A DNA stretch of 64,000 bases from an uncultured Lachnospiraceae bacterium (GTDB lineage Bacteria; Bacillota; Clostridia; Lachnospirales; Lachnospiraceae). Under the pieces are notes generated by a model, which searched no databases, was not told the origin of the DNA, and worked only from the letters and a program-made list of their open reading frames with translations. The translations under genes were made by a program, and so were the position numbers. The stretch's first letter is position 1, and each line of letters begins with the position of its first letter. The stretch is taken from the NCBI GenBank assembly GCA_947382415.1, contig CANCYO010000010.1, positions 3,841-67,840 on the forward strand, written 5' to 3'. Below are positions 52,242 through 59,056 of this stretch, piece after piece.

Positions 52242-53165
52242 ATGGAAAAAGCAGATTTTATCAGATTGTTTCAGAATGCAGCGCCGGGATCGGAAGAGGT
52301 AAAGCTTACGGAGGAGCACTTTTTTGAGGAGCTGCCGGACGGGCGCAGAAAGGAACTCATTCAGAACGTATCTGTGCCGGGACTGTATCCATATCTTTTG
52401 GACGGAAAGGCCAGGGGGGCAGTCATCATCATTCCGGGCGGCAACTTTAAACGGCTGGTCATGAACTTTGAGGGCAGTGAAATTGCCCGCTGGTTTCAGT
52501 CGATAGGCTATACGGCGTTTGTTTTGAAGCCAAGGCTTCCGCTGCGTCCCACGGCGGATGGCCTCAACCTGTCGCCACACAAGAATCTGCAAAACATAAC
52601 GCTTGCGGATGCGCAGAGAGCAGTCCGGATTGTTCGTCAGAATGCGGATAAATGGGGATATCCTTCCGATAAGATCGGTGTTGTGGGATTTTCTGCGGGA
52701 GGCTATTTTGCGTCGATGGCAGCGACGTGTTTTGATAAAGCGGTTTATGATAAAACGGACGATACGGACGATATTTCTGCGAGACCGGATTTCTGTGTTC
52801 TGGGCTATCCTGTGATCAACCTGGCGGCACAGCAGATTGCACGTGAAAACAGGCTGCAGATCAGGGGAGAGGAGACGAATGAACAACTGCAGGAGTGGCT
52901 TTTGAAAAAAGTGCTGTTAGAGGAATACAGTACAGATCAGTTTGTAACGGAAAATATGCCTCCCGTGTTTGTGTTTGAGACAGACGATGACACGGGAACA
53001 GCCGCAGAGAACAGCGTTTCGTTTTATATGGCGGCAAGACGGGCGAAAGTTCCTGCGGAGCTTCATCTGTTTAAGAGCGGCGGCCATGGATTTGGGCTGG
53101 GGGATCATCTTCCTTTGGTGCGGGAATGGAAAAGGCTCTGCGAAAACTGGCTGGAAACGATATAA
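52242..53165 (+). CDS. Alpha/beta hydrolase, BD-FAE/acetylxylan-esterase-like
   Basis: A 307-residue cytosolic hydrolase. The oxyanion hole is in IIIPGGNFKRL, the nucleophile in VVGFSAGGYFASMAA (Ser near residue 152), the acid in FVFETDDDTG, and the His in SGGHGFGLGDHLPL. The architecture matches carbohydrate-esterase-type or feruloyl-esterase-like alpha/beta hydrolases of gut Clostridia, so removal of acyl groups from sugars is plausible but not proven. AGAGGAG lies 8 bp before ATG 52242. Confidence 0.88.
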   Translation: MEKADFIRLFQNAAPGSEEVKLTEEHFFEELPDGRRKELIQNVSVPGLYPYLLDGKARGAVIIIPGGNFKRLVMNFEGSEIARWFQSIGYTAFVLKPRLPLRPTADGLNLSPHKNLQNITLADAQRAVRIVRQNADKWGYPSDKIGVVGFSAGGYFASMAATCFDKAVYDKTDDTDDISARPDFCVLGYPVINLAAQQIARENRLQIRGEETNEQLQEWLLKKVLLEEYSTDQFVTENMPPVFVFETDDDTGTAAENSVSFYMAARRAKVPAELHLFKSGGHGFGLGDHLPLVREWKRLCENWLETI

Positions 53166-53221
53166 AAGAGAGCGCGAAAGTATAATTTTGATTGATATTC
53201 CACAATTCAGGAGGATTGCAT

Positions 53222-53635
53222 ATGGGAAGATACCATCATATGGAAACAGAACAGGAGGAGAGAAGCTTTGATGCCAGAATCTGGTGGACGCTTTGGATCG
53301 TCGCCCTGCTGGTGCTGGCCTACACCGTTTATCACCACAGCCACTCCTTTAATCTTGTACATAATGGAAACTGCATTGAGGCCGAATACTATGTGTACAA
53401 TGGACAGGAGATGGCCCGTTACTACGACGAGAACGATCGTTACTACGCTTTTAATCTGAGCGGTCTTGATCCGATCCATGAGGAGAATACTGTCAAACTC
53501 TATTATAAAGATAATCTGCGGCTGGCAGAACCCCGCAGGGATCCCAAAATATGGATATATTCCTATTTGGGCTTCGGCGCAGGTTTCGCTTTCTGCTCAT
53601 ACAAATTAATAAAAATTTATCGAAAAAAATATTGA
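53222..53635 (+). CDS. Small two-helix membrane protein of unknown function
   Basis: A 137-residue protein. AGGAGG is 7 bp before ATG 53222. A transmembrane helix (WWTLWIVALLVLAYTVY) sits near residues 20-37, an extracytoplasmic domain with many Tyr/Asp/Asn lies between, and a second helix (IYSYLGFGAGFAFCSYKLI) near 110-130 precedes a basic end. The organisation resembles DUF3592-type proteins, but I cannot assign it. It is followed by the FeoB-associated gene with its own promoter. Confidence 0.7.
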   Translation: MGRYHHMETEQEERSFDARIWWTLWIVALLVLAYTVYHHSHSFNLVHNGNCIEAEYYVYNGQEMARYYDENDRYYAFNLSGLDPIHEENTVKLYYKDNLRLAEPRRDPKIWIYSYLGFGAGFAFCSYKLIKIYRKKY

Positions 53636-53673
53636 TACTGTTTTGATGTTTATGGCGAATCCTATATCGGTTC

Positions 53674-53705
53674 TTGACATTTGCCAGAGGTTAGTTTATA
53701 CTAAC
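53674..53705 (+). promoter_or_regulatory. Promoter with overlapping iron-regulator-like palindrome
   Basis: TTGACA (53674-53679), 17-bp spacer, TATACT (53697-53702). The perfect inverted repeat GTTAGT-TTAT-ACTAAC (53690-53705) covers the -10 box, so a bound protein would block polymerase. It resembles DtxR/IdeR operators (TTAGG-N-CCTAA type). The likely repressor is the DtxR-family protein encoded at 51649-52014. Confidence 0.7.
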
Positions 53706-53726
53706 TACAGTGAAGGAGGTATGGGC

Positions 53727-53882
53727 ATGAACATCGGAACGGTAGTTGTGTTAGTACTGTTATGCGTTGTGGTAGGGCTGATCATCAGAAAGATGATACG
53801 GGACAAAAGGAGCGGCAAGTCCCTGCAGTGCGGTATGGATTGTCAGCACTGCGGCGGGCATTGCGGGCACAGGAATGAGTAA
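53727..53882 (+). CDS. FeoB-associated Cys-rich membrane protein
   Basis: A 51-residue protein: one transmembrane helix (IGTVVVLVLLCVVVGLII) and a short cytoplasmic tail with a cysteine cluster (LQCGMDCQHCGGHCGH). This pattern is the FeoB-associated Cys-rich family, normally encoded after feoB and thought to act in ferrous iron uptake. Here no feoA or feoB is nearby, so it stands alone under its own promoter. ATG 53727 is chosen because AGGAGG is 7 bp upstream; ATG 53721 would be too close. Confidence 0.85.
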   Translation: MNIGTVVVLVLLCVVVGLIIRKMIRDKRSGKSLQCGMDCQHCGGHCGHRNE

Positions 53883-53909
53883 TATGCGGAAGTAGCATAA
53901 AGGATTGTA

Positions 53910-54806
53910 TCATAATCTGTCTGACCGGTATTCTGAAAAGTCAGACTTTAACATTTCAAGCAGTTTCTCTGCAATCGGGGTCAAAACCTGATATTTTTTC
54001 CAGATTAAATATATTTTGGTCTCGAGCCTGGGAGACAGTGGGCGGAATACAAGCCCGCTGTCAGGGCTTGTGTCGATGAGATGCTCCAGAGTCAGGAGCA
54101 GGCCAAGGCCTTCTCTGACAAAAAGGGAGCCGTTATAGGACAGGCGGAAGGACCCCTCCAGATGCAGTTTCTCTATCCTGCCGCCGCACCAATTGGAGAT
54201 ATCGCGGCGCCATCCCTGTTCCGAGCAAAACAGCGGAAGATCCATCAGATCCTCTGCGCTGACAGATTCTTTTTGTGCCAGAGGGCAGTCCCTGGGCATA
54301 ATGGCGCCCCACAGATCGGCCTCGGGAAACTTCAGATAATGATATTTGCCGGTATTTGGCTCATCGGCCAGCACTGCAAAATCAATGACTCCTTTGTCCA
54401 GTTTTTCCGTTACCTGTTCTGTGTCGCCGCTGGTTATGTGATAGTGCATATCCGGATAACTGTTTTTAAAGGTCTTGATTGCGGAGGCGAGGTGTCTGAT
54501 CTGGTAGGTTTCCGCCAGACCGAAATAGATGTCGCCGCCTAAAATGTCATCCAGCGTGAGAAATTCTGCCGTGATCTTGTCGGCCATCCGCACGAGATCC
54601 TCCGCCCGCTTGCGCAGCAGGAGTCCCTCCTCTGTAAGCTGTATACTGAAGCTGTGCCGTGTGAAAAGCTTCTTTCCCAGCTCGTCTTCAAGGGCTTTTA
54701 ACTGTTTTGAGAGTGTGGGCTGGGTAACATGCAGGATCTGGGCCGCACGGGTCATATTTTCCTCTCTCGCCACTGCGAGAAAATATCTCATGGTTCGCAA
54801 TTCCAT
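53910..54806 (-). CDS. LysR-family transcriptional regulator
   Basis: A 298-residue LTTR. The N-terminal HTH is ELRTMRYFLAVAREENMTRAAQILHVTQPTLSKQLKALEDELG, given in part; the C-terminal effector domain follows. AGGAGAAA precedes ATG 54806. It is divergent from an alpha/beta hydrolase gene with a palindrome between them, so it probably controls that gene and itself. Confidence 0.93.
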   Translation of the reverse strand: MELRTMRYFLAVAREENMTRAAQILHVTQPTLSKQLKALEDELGKKLFTRHSFSIQLTEEGLLLRKRAEDLVRMADKITAEFLTLDDILGGDIYFGLAETYQIRHLASAIKTFKNSYPDMHYHITSGDTEQVTEKLDKGVIDFAVLADEPNTGKYHYLKFPEADLWGAIMPRDCPLAQKESVSAEDLMDLPLFCSEQGWRRDISNWCGGRIEKLHLEGSFRLSYNGSLFVREGLGLLLTLEHLIDTSPDSGLVFRPLSPRLETKIYLIWKKYQVLTPIAEKLLEMLKSDFSEYRSDRL

Positions 54807-54874
54807 ATCGTTTCTCCTGTGATAGATCAAAGCCTACAATAGGTATGACAGATGCTGTGATATTCTCACAATTC

Positions 54875-54886
54875 ATATCATGATAT
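54875..54886. promoter_or_regulatory. Palindrome between LysR gene and divergent hydrolase
   Basis: ATATCATGATAT is a perfect 12-bp inverted repeat in the 186-bp divergent gap; with flanks it fits the loose LTTR T-N11-A pattern. Candidate binding site for the LysR protein. Confidence 0.4.
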
Positions 54887-54992
54887 AAATTATAACTATT
54901 AGATGGATAAACGTCAACGGGATATAATAAAGCTACACAGGAACAGAAGCAGGATTTTCATTCAGAACAGGCAGAAAGGCAGGGATTATAAA

Positions 54993-55973
54993 ATGACTGA
55001 GACGATGCAGCTTGAATTGACAGCAGGGTGGGATAAGACATTCCCCGGGAGCGAAAAAGTGAATCATCGCAAGGTGACGTTTCACAACCGTTACGGCATC
55101 ACGTTGGCGGCGGATCTCTATGAACCGAAAGGAGTAACCGGCAGGATGGCGGCTATCGCGGTGTGCGGCCCGTTCGGCGCGGTGAAAGAGCAGGCCTCAG
55201 GTCTGTATGCACAGGCCATGGCTGAGCGGGGTTTTCTGACGGTGGCATTCGACCCGTCTTTTACCGGAGAGAGCGGCGGCATACCGAGATATGTGGCTTC
55301 CCCGGACATCAATACGGAGGACTTTCAGGCGGCGGTGGACTTTTTGTCTGTTCAGGAGAATGTCGATCCGGAGAGAATCGGGATCATCGGCATCTGCGGC
55401 TGGGGAGGTATGGCACTCAATGCGGCGGCCATCGACACGAGGATCAAAGCCACGGCTGCGTCCACCATGTATGATATGACCAGGGTCAATGCAAAGGGAT
55501 ATTTTGATGCTGAGGACAGTGAGGAGGCCCGCTATGAGAAACGCAAAGCACTGAATGCCCAGCGGACTGAGGATTACAAAAACGGCGAATATGCCCTTGC
55601 CGGCGGTGTGGCTGATCCGCTCCCGGCAGACGCCCCTTACTTTGTCAGGGATTATTATGATTATTACAAGACCAGCCGCGGTTATCACGTCCGGTCTCTG
55701 AACTCAAATGCCGGATGGAATGTGACTTCTGCGCTGTCCTTCCTCAACATGCCCATCCTGCAGTATGCCGGCGAGATCCGCAGTGCTGTTCTGGTGATGC
55801 ACGGCGAGAAGGCTCATTCCTGTTATTTCAGCAAAGACGTCTATGAGAAGCTGACAGGGGATAACAAAGAGCTGCTCATTATCCCCGGCGCTGTCCACAC
55901 GGATCTGTATGACCGGACGGATATCATTCCCTTTGATAAGCTGGAACAATTTTTCGGAGAATATCTAAAATGA
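54993..55973 (+). CDS. Alpha/beta hydrolase with Cys nucleophile (dienelactone-hydrolase-like)
   Basis: A 326-residue cytosolic hydrolase. The start ATG 54993 follows AAAGGCAGGG. It begins with a beta-strand pair (VTFHNRYGITLAADLYEP). The nucleophile elbow is GICGWGG with Cys in place of Ser, as in dienelactone hydrolases, and the His lies in IIPGAVHTDLYD. It is probably controlled by the divergent LysR regulator. The remains of an aldo/keto reductase gene follow, so this may be the end of a small detoxification operon. Confidence 0.88.
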   Translation: MTETMQLELTAGWDKTFPGSEKVNHRKVTFHNRYGITLAADLYEPKGVTGRMAAIAVCGPFGAVKEQASGLYAQAMAERGFLTVAFDPSFTGESGGIPRYVASPDINTEDFQAAVDFLSVQENVDPERIGIIGICGWGGMALNAAAIDTRIKATAASTMYDMTRVNAKGYFDAEDSEEARYEKRKALNAQRTEDYKNGEYALAGGVADPLPADAPYFVRDYYDYYKTSRGYHVRSLNSNAGWNVTSALSFLNMPILQYAGEIRSAVLVMHGEKAHSCYFSKDVYEKLTGDNKELLIIPGAVHTDLYDRTDIIPFDKLEQFFGEYLK

Positions 55974-56131
55974 GCGGGAAGCAGGCCCACCCAGAGGAGA
56001 CTGCCATGGCAGAAAATAGTTCTTTTGATTTTGAGACCAGAATTGTTATGCTCAATAGCGGATATGAGATGCCCATATACGGAATTGGCACTTACAGTAA
56101 TAATGCCAATGGGGCTATTGTGAAAAAGCGG

Positions 56132-56160
56132 TTGACGGAAACACTGATAAGTGCTAACAT
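56132..56160 (+). promoter_or_regulatory. Candidate promoter of the antisense RNA
   Basis: TTGACG (56132-56137), 17-bp spacer, TAACAT (56155-56160). Transcription would start near 56167 and run into the terminator at 56259. Reasonable boxes, no further proof. Confidence 0.4.
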
Positions 56161-56175
56161 AGTTTATAGAAAAAA

Positions 56176-56203
56176 GGTGTTACCATAAAGCAACGGTTCG
56201 CCT
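56176..56203. repeat. Left arm of an inverted repeat flanking the toxin unit
   Basis: GGTGTTACCA and, after about 8 bp, CGGTTCGCCT on the plus strand are repeated in inverse orientation at 56451-56479. In the toxin mRNA the two arms are the 3' and 5' ends and could pair with each other. Confidence 0.75.
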
Positions 56204-56218
56204 CGGTTATATGGTTAT

Positions 56219-56259
56219 CAAAGAAGCAACCTAACTTTGGTCGGGGCGGTTGCTTTTTT
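56219..56259 (+). terminator. Terminator of the antisense RNA / AKR fragment
   Basis: AAGCAACC (56224-56231) pairs with GGTTGCTT (56248-56255) around a GC-rich loop, followed by TTTT in a six-T run. The left arm overlaps the toxin stop codon on the other strand. On the minus strand the following T-run is weaker. Confidence 0.7.
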
Positions 56260-56362
56260 GATGTCTTTTATTTCTTTCGGTCTGCCGGATACTGATTATC
56301 GTGACGATGATGCTGATGACCGTCACTGCAATACCGGCAAGTTCCAAAATCATTCCGAACAT
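56231..56362 (-). CDS. Small hydrophobic peptide, candidate type I toxin
   Basis: A 43-residue peptide: MFGMILELAG followed by a transmembrane helix (IAVTVISIIVTIISI) and a basic tail (RQTERNKRHQK, then SNRPDQS). Too short for routine ORF calling. Size and shape match type I toxins and holin-like toxins that depolarise the membrane. Its ATG overlaps the stop of an upstream 10-codon ORF (TGATG), which carries the strong ribosome binding site, so translation is probably coupled. A convergent RNA overlaps its 3' end. Function is inferred from architecture. Confidence 0.65.
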   Translation of the reverse strand: MFGMILELAGIAVTVISIIVTIISIRQTERNKRHQKSNRPDQS

Positions 56363-56394
56363 CAATAGTGCCTACCTTCCGCTTTATTTTCCAT
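56362..56394 (-). CDS. 10-codon leader ORF coupled to the toxin
   Basis: ATG 56394 follows an excellent ribosome binding site (GAAGGAGGGG, about 56401-56410) and encodes MENKAEGRHY, then TGA. The TGA overlaps the toxin ATG as TGATG. This recalls the mok/hok arrangement, where translation of a leader frame drives toxin synthesis. Confidence 0.55.
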   Translation of the reverse strand: MENKAEGRHY

Positions 56395-56448
56395 ATGTAT
56401 CCCCTCCTTCGATACAGGAAGCTCTCAAAATGTACTCATCTTGGCAAA

Positions 56449-56479
56449 AGGCGAACCGCTACCCGTTTTGGTAACACCC
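56449..56479. repeat. Right arm of the inverted repeat flanking the toxin unit
   Basis: On the minus strand this reads GGGTGTTACCA, a short spacer, then GCGGTTCGCCT, matching the left arm at 56176-56203 with a few insertions between the two conserved blocks. Confidence 0.75.
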
Positions 56480-56485
56480 ACATAT

Positions 56486-56513
56486 ATTCTATCATAGTGA
56501 CAGCGTATTGCAA
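56486..56513 (-). promoter_or_regulatory. Candidate promoter of the toxin mRNA
   Basis: On the minus strand TTGCAA (56513-56508), 16-bp spacer, TAGAAT (56491-56486). The predicted start is near 56479, exactly where the GGGTGTTACC sequence begins. The leader to the first ATG is about 85 nt. Confidence 0.5.
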
Positions 56514-56704
56514 GATACGACATGCAAAAAGAAAGAATTTCCGGACTGGATATTTATCAATCCAGAAGCCAGTGGATCGACAAATGTTTCTTTTGTTGAC
56601 AAAGCGCATTGTGTCTATTTCTTTACGGATACTATCAGCCATTGAAAAGACCGAGGAGGAGATGGAACAGATCAATGCCCTGGACCGCGGTGAGAAGCAT
56701 GACT

Positions 56705-56752
56705 GGTATTAAGTATAATGGGTACTAAGTATAACCGGTACCAAGTGTAAAA
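56705..56752. repeat. 16-bp tandem repeat, three copies
   Basis: GGTATTAAGTATAATG, GGTACTAAGTATAACC and GGTACCAAGTGTAAAA follow one another. The first unit includes the last codon and stop of the aldo/keto reductase remnant. Confidence 0.85.
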
Positions 56753-56799
56753 AAGATCGGCTGCAGAAGTAGTCTTTATGGCTAAATCTGCGGCCGGTC
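56749..56799 (-). terminator. Rho-independent terminator of grcA
   Basis: On the minus strand GACCGGCCGCAGA (56799-56787) pairs with TCTGCAGCCGATC (56767-56755), 11 of 13 pairs, followed by TTTTTT. It lies 75 bp after the grcA stop. Confidence 0.7.
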
Positions 56800-56874
56800 C
56801 TTTTATGTCATTTTGAATTTTTAATTTTTCAGATACTCAGAACGCTTCGTAATGAAATTGACTCATTAAATGGC

Positions 56875-57114
56875 TTAGATGGCCTCGTGGAACGTACGGC
56901 TGATTACATCGGCCTGCTGCTCGGGCGTAAGCTTGATGAAGTTTACGGCGTAGCCGCTCACGCGGATGGTAAGCTGGGGATAGTTCTCAGGGTGCTTCTG
57001 TGCGTCCAGCAGAGTGTCTCTGTTGAGTACGTTCACATTCAGATGATGGCCGCCCTTGGTGGCATATCCGTCCAAAAGGTTTACGAGATTGTCTACTTGT
57101 GCTGTGTTTGTCAT
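56875..57114 (-). CDS. grcA: Stand-alone glycyl-radical domain protein (autonomous glycyl radical cofactor)
   Basis: A 79-residue protein equal to the C-terminal glycyl-radical domain of pyruvate formate-lyase. The radical-bearing Gly54 is in RVSGYAVNF. Such spare-part proteins (YfiD/GrcA) restore formate-lyase activity after oxygen cleaves its radical loop; radical formation needs the PFL-activating enzyme, not in this window. ATG 57114 is chosen because GGAGGG is 7 bp upstream; the frame extends to 57249 without a better start. Marks a fermentative anaerobe. Confidence 0.93.
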   Translation of the reverse strand: MTNTAQVDNLVNLLDGYATKGGHHLNVNVLNRDTLLDAQKHPENYPQLTIRVSGYAVNFIKLTPEQQADVISRTFHEAI

Positions 57115-57144
57115 AACTTTGCCCTCCATTAATTTATTAATAAT

Positions 57145-57157
57145 AGTAATGATTACT
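57145..57157. promoter_or_regulatory. Palindrome in the grcA leader
   Basis: AGTAAT-G-ATTACT is a perfect 13-bp inverted repeat between the -10 box and the ribosome binding site of grcA, a position suited to a repressor. Confidence 0.4.
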
Positions 57158-57170
57158 GTTTTCTGATTAA

Positions 57171-57199
57171 AGAATATCATTTTTTTGATTCTGTGTCTA
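57171..57199 (-). promoter_or_regulatory. Promoter of grcA
   Basis: On the minus strand TAGACA (57199-57194), 17-bp spacer, TATTCT (57176-57171), in a very AT-rich region. Confidence 0.55.
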
Positions 57200-57245
57200 T
57201 AGCTTTTTAGCTTTTTTTTTGTACTTTTTTTTATACAATTGTCAG

Positions 57246-57273
57246 GCATATCTGGCGCGTGGATTCATATACA
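57246..57273 (+). promoter_or_regulatory. Sigma-E-like promoter of the spoIIIA operon
   Basis: GCATATC at 57246-57252 fits the mother-cell sigma-E -35 pattern (KMATATT, 6 of 7), and CATATACA at 57266-57273 fits the -10 pattern (CATACAMT, 6 of 8), with a 13-bp spacer. Start of transcription near 57280 agrees with choosing ATG 57303 for spoIIIAA. Confidence 0.55.
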
Positions 57274-57302
57274 TGGAGAAAGAGGATGGAGGAGGGTTGA
57301 GT

Positions 57303-58295
57303 ATGCAGGAGAGTCTGTTACAGCTTTTTCCGCGGGACAGGCAGCATTTTTGGAATAACGTCTGCAGAAGCGGGGAGAGCATCCGGGAAATCCGGCTGCG
57401 CATCGGCCGGCCGGTGCTGGTACAGCGAGCGGAGGGTGAATGCTTTTTGGACGAGCAGGGAAATTTTACCGACAAAGCCGATCGCGCACACAGGGCGGGA
57501 CAACAGGAACTGGAAGAGATTCTGATGCATATCTGTCATGACTCTCCCTATGCTTTTGAGGACGAGCTTCGGCAGGGTTTTATCACAGTGCCCGGAGGAC
57601 ATCGTGTGGGGGTGGCGGGACAGGCTGTGCTGGAGGCGGACGGGAAGCTGCGCACCATAAAATATATTCACTATATCAACATCCGTATCACCCATCAGAT
57701 TTTCGGTGTGGCGGAGCCGCTCCTGCCCAGAGTCTATCGGGGGGGACGGCTTTTGAACACGCTGATCGTCTCGCCTCCGGGATGCGGTAAGACCACGCTT
57801 CTTCGGGAGCTGGTGCGGCGCATTTCCGATGGAAATGCCTACGGGGAGGGACTGAGCGTGGGAGTGGTGGACGAGCGGTCAGAAATTGCCGGCTCTTATC
57901 TGGGGAGGCCGCAGAACGATCTGGGGAGCCGGACGGATGTGCTGGATGCCTGCCCCAAGGCATTGGGCATGATGCTGCTTTTGCGCTCCATGTCGCCCCG
58001 GGTCATCGCTGTGGATGAGCTTGGGGATGATGTGGACGTGGCGGCACTGCGGGCGGCGGCAGCCTGTGGCAGCAGGATTCTGGCTACGGTGCATGGGACG
58101 GATATCGGGGATGTGGCAGCCCGGTTTCCGAAACTTGGACAGACTGCGCTTTTTGATTGTGTGATCGTGCTGGGAAAACAGGGTGGACAGCCTGTGGTGC
58201 GGCGGGTATATGAAGGGGAGGAGGCGGCCTGTGCGTTTTCTGGGAGGGATCATGATTGTGGGAGGATGTCTGGGCTTAGGTCTGTGGTATCGTGA
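57303..58295 (+). CDS. spoIIIAA: Stage III sporulation protein AA (ATPase)
   Basis: A 330-residue secretion-type ATPase of the mother-cell channel that feeds the forespore after engulfment. Walker A is SPPGCGKTTLLRELV (about residue 165), Walker B PRVIAVDELGDDVD, with GRPQNDLGSRTDVLDACPKALGM between. Start ATG 57303 follows GGAGGAGGG by 6 bp and the sigma-E-like promoter. The 3' end overlaps spoIIIAB. Confidence 0.97.
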   Translation: MQESLLQLFPRDRQHFWNNVCRSGESIREIRLRIGRPVLVQRAEGECFLDEQGNFTDKADRAHRAGQQELEEILMHICHDSPYAFEDELRQGFITVPGGHRVGVAGQAVLEADGKLRTIKYIHYINIRITHQIFGVAEPLLPRVYRGGRLLNTLIVSPPGCGKTTLLRELVRRISDGNAYGEGLSVGVVDERSEIAGSYLGRPQNDLGSRTDVLDACPKALGMMLLLRSMSPRVIAVDELGDDVDVAALRAAAACGSRILATVHGTDIGDVAARFPKLGQTALFDCVIVLGKQGGQPVVRRVYEGEEAACAFSGRDHDCGRMSGLRSVVS

Positions 58296-58740
58296 ACAGT
58301 TTGTGGGACGGGTTTTGGCTCTGCGCACACTGGAGTCGATTCTGGAGATGCTCATGAGCGAGATCCGATATGGCAAAGCCACCCTTCCGGAGAGCTGCGG
58401 GCAGCTTGCGGCCCGCCTCCCCGGGCCCTTTGACCAATGCCTGCGGCGGATTCAATTTGAGGCGGGAGGGGGCATTCCCTTTCAGGAGGTGTTTTGCACC
58501 CGGATGGAGACCGCTATGAAGGAGCTACCGTTAAAGCGGGAGGACAGAGAGCTCTTTTTGCAGGCATTTCAGGGACAGGGGTTTCAGGACGGCGCAATGC
58601 AGTTAAAACGCCTGGAACAGGGACTTTCACAGCTTTCGGGGCGAATCGCGGCACTGGAGCGGGAGCAGCGGGAGAAGTGCCGGATGGCAGTGGGACTAGG
58701 AGCCATGAGTGGGCTTCTTCTGTTGATCATATTACTGTAA
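58231..58740 (+). CDS. spoIIIAB: Stage III sporulation protein AB
   Basis: A 169-residue membrane protein similar in fold to type II/IV secretion F proteins. I choose GTG 58231 (ribosome binding site GGGGAGGAGG, 6 bp), giving RFLGGIMIVGGCLGLGLWY as the N-terminal helix; ATG 58210 would add a non-conserved basic stretch. The conserved LESILEMLMSEIRYGKATLPE segment and C-terminal helix are present. It overlaps spoIIIAA by 65 bp, indicating coupling. Confidence 0.94.
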   Translation: MRFLGGIMIVGGCLGLGLWYREQFVGRVLALRTLESILEMLMSEIRYGKATLPESCGQLAARLPGPFDQCLRRIQFEAGGGIPFQEVFCTRMETAMKELPLKREDRELFLQAFQGQGFQDGAMQLKRLEQGLSQLSGRIAALEREQREKCRMAVGLGAMSGLLLLIILL

Positions 58741-58768
58741 ATTCCGCCATCGATCCTGTTTGACATCA

Positions 58769-58824
58769 AGCGGGGAACCAGAAGCCGGAAAATAAAAGCG
58801 GGGAAATAGAAGCGGAGAATGTGA
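58769..58824. repeat. 14-bp degenerate tandem repeat, four copies, inside the spoIIIA operon
   Basis: AGCGGGGAACCAGA, AGCCGGAAAATAAA, AGCGGGGAAATAGA and AGCGGAGAATGTGA follow each other between spoIIIAB and spoIIIAC; the last abuts the spoIIIAC ribosome binding site (GAGGAG). Confidence 0.8.
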
Positions 58825-58830
58825 GGAGCT

Positions 58831-59025
58831 ATGGGAGTAAGTCTGATATTTAAAATTGCAGCAGTGGGTATCCTGGTGACTATCTTAAGTCAGATATTAA
58901 AGCACAGCGGCAGGGATGAGCATTCTTTTCTGGTCAGTCTGGCAGGACTGGTGCTGGTGCTCTCCTGGATCGTGCCGTACATATATGAGCTGTTTGTGAC
59001 GATTCAGGCATTGTTTGCGCTGTGA
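58831..59025 (+). CDS. spoIIIAC: Stage III sporulation protein AC
   Basis: A 64-residue two-helix membrane protein with the family pattern IFKIAAVGILVTILSQILKHSGRDEHSF and a second helix LVLVLSWIVPYIYELF. Part of the SpoIIIA-SpoIIQ channel. GAGGAG precedes the ATG by 4 bp. Confidence 0.95.
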   Translation: MGVSLIFKIAAVGILVTILSQILKHSGRDEHSFLVSLAGLVLVLSWIVPYIYELFVTIQALFAL

Positions 59026-59056
59026 GCGGACAAAGAAGGCGTGAGGAGAGAGTTGG

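Larger units (their letters stand above)
56167..56259 (+). ncRNA. Candidate RNA antitoxin overlapping the 3' end of the toxin mRNA
   Basis: A roughly 90-nt plus-strand RNA is bounded by a candidate promoter and a strong terminator. It is fully complementary to the last codons and 3' untranslated part of the minus-strand toxin message, the arrangement of txpA/RatA and bsrG/SR4 type I systems. It also contains GGTGTTACCA and GGTTCGCC, which recur in the toxin mRNA leader. The existence of the RNA is inferred. Confidence 0.45.
56006..56712 (+). pseudogene. Aldo/keto reductase pseudogene, split by a small toxin unit
   Basis: The N-terminal fragment (from ATG 56006, ribosome binding site GAGGAGA) encodes FDFETRIVMLNSGYEMPIYGIGTYS, a clear AKR start, then loses similarity. 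The C-terminal fragment appears only at about 56640-56712, with EKTEEEMEQINALDRGEKHDWY, a clear AKR end; a blurred stretch around 56560 (GYLSIQKPV) may be the IPKSV motif. Some 500 bp between them hold the minus-strand toxin unit instead of the catalytic barrel. Catalytic residues are therefore missing. Confidence 0.8.

Noticed and set aside
56368..56712. A 114-codon plus-strand frame as an intact small gene
   Set aside because: Only its last ~25 residues look like protein (AKR C-terminus); the rest is antisense to the toxin leader and promoter, so I treat it as part of the pseudogene.
57219..57302. Upstream starts for spoIIIAA (57219, 57273)
   Set aside because: They precede or overlap the sigma-E-like promoter, and ATG 57303 has the ideal ribosome binding site.
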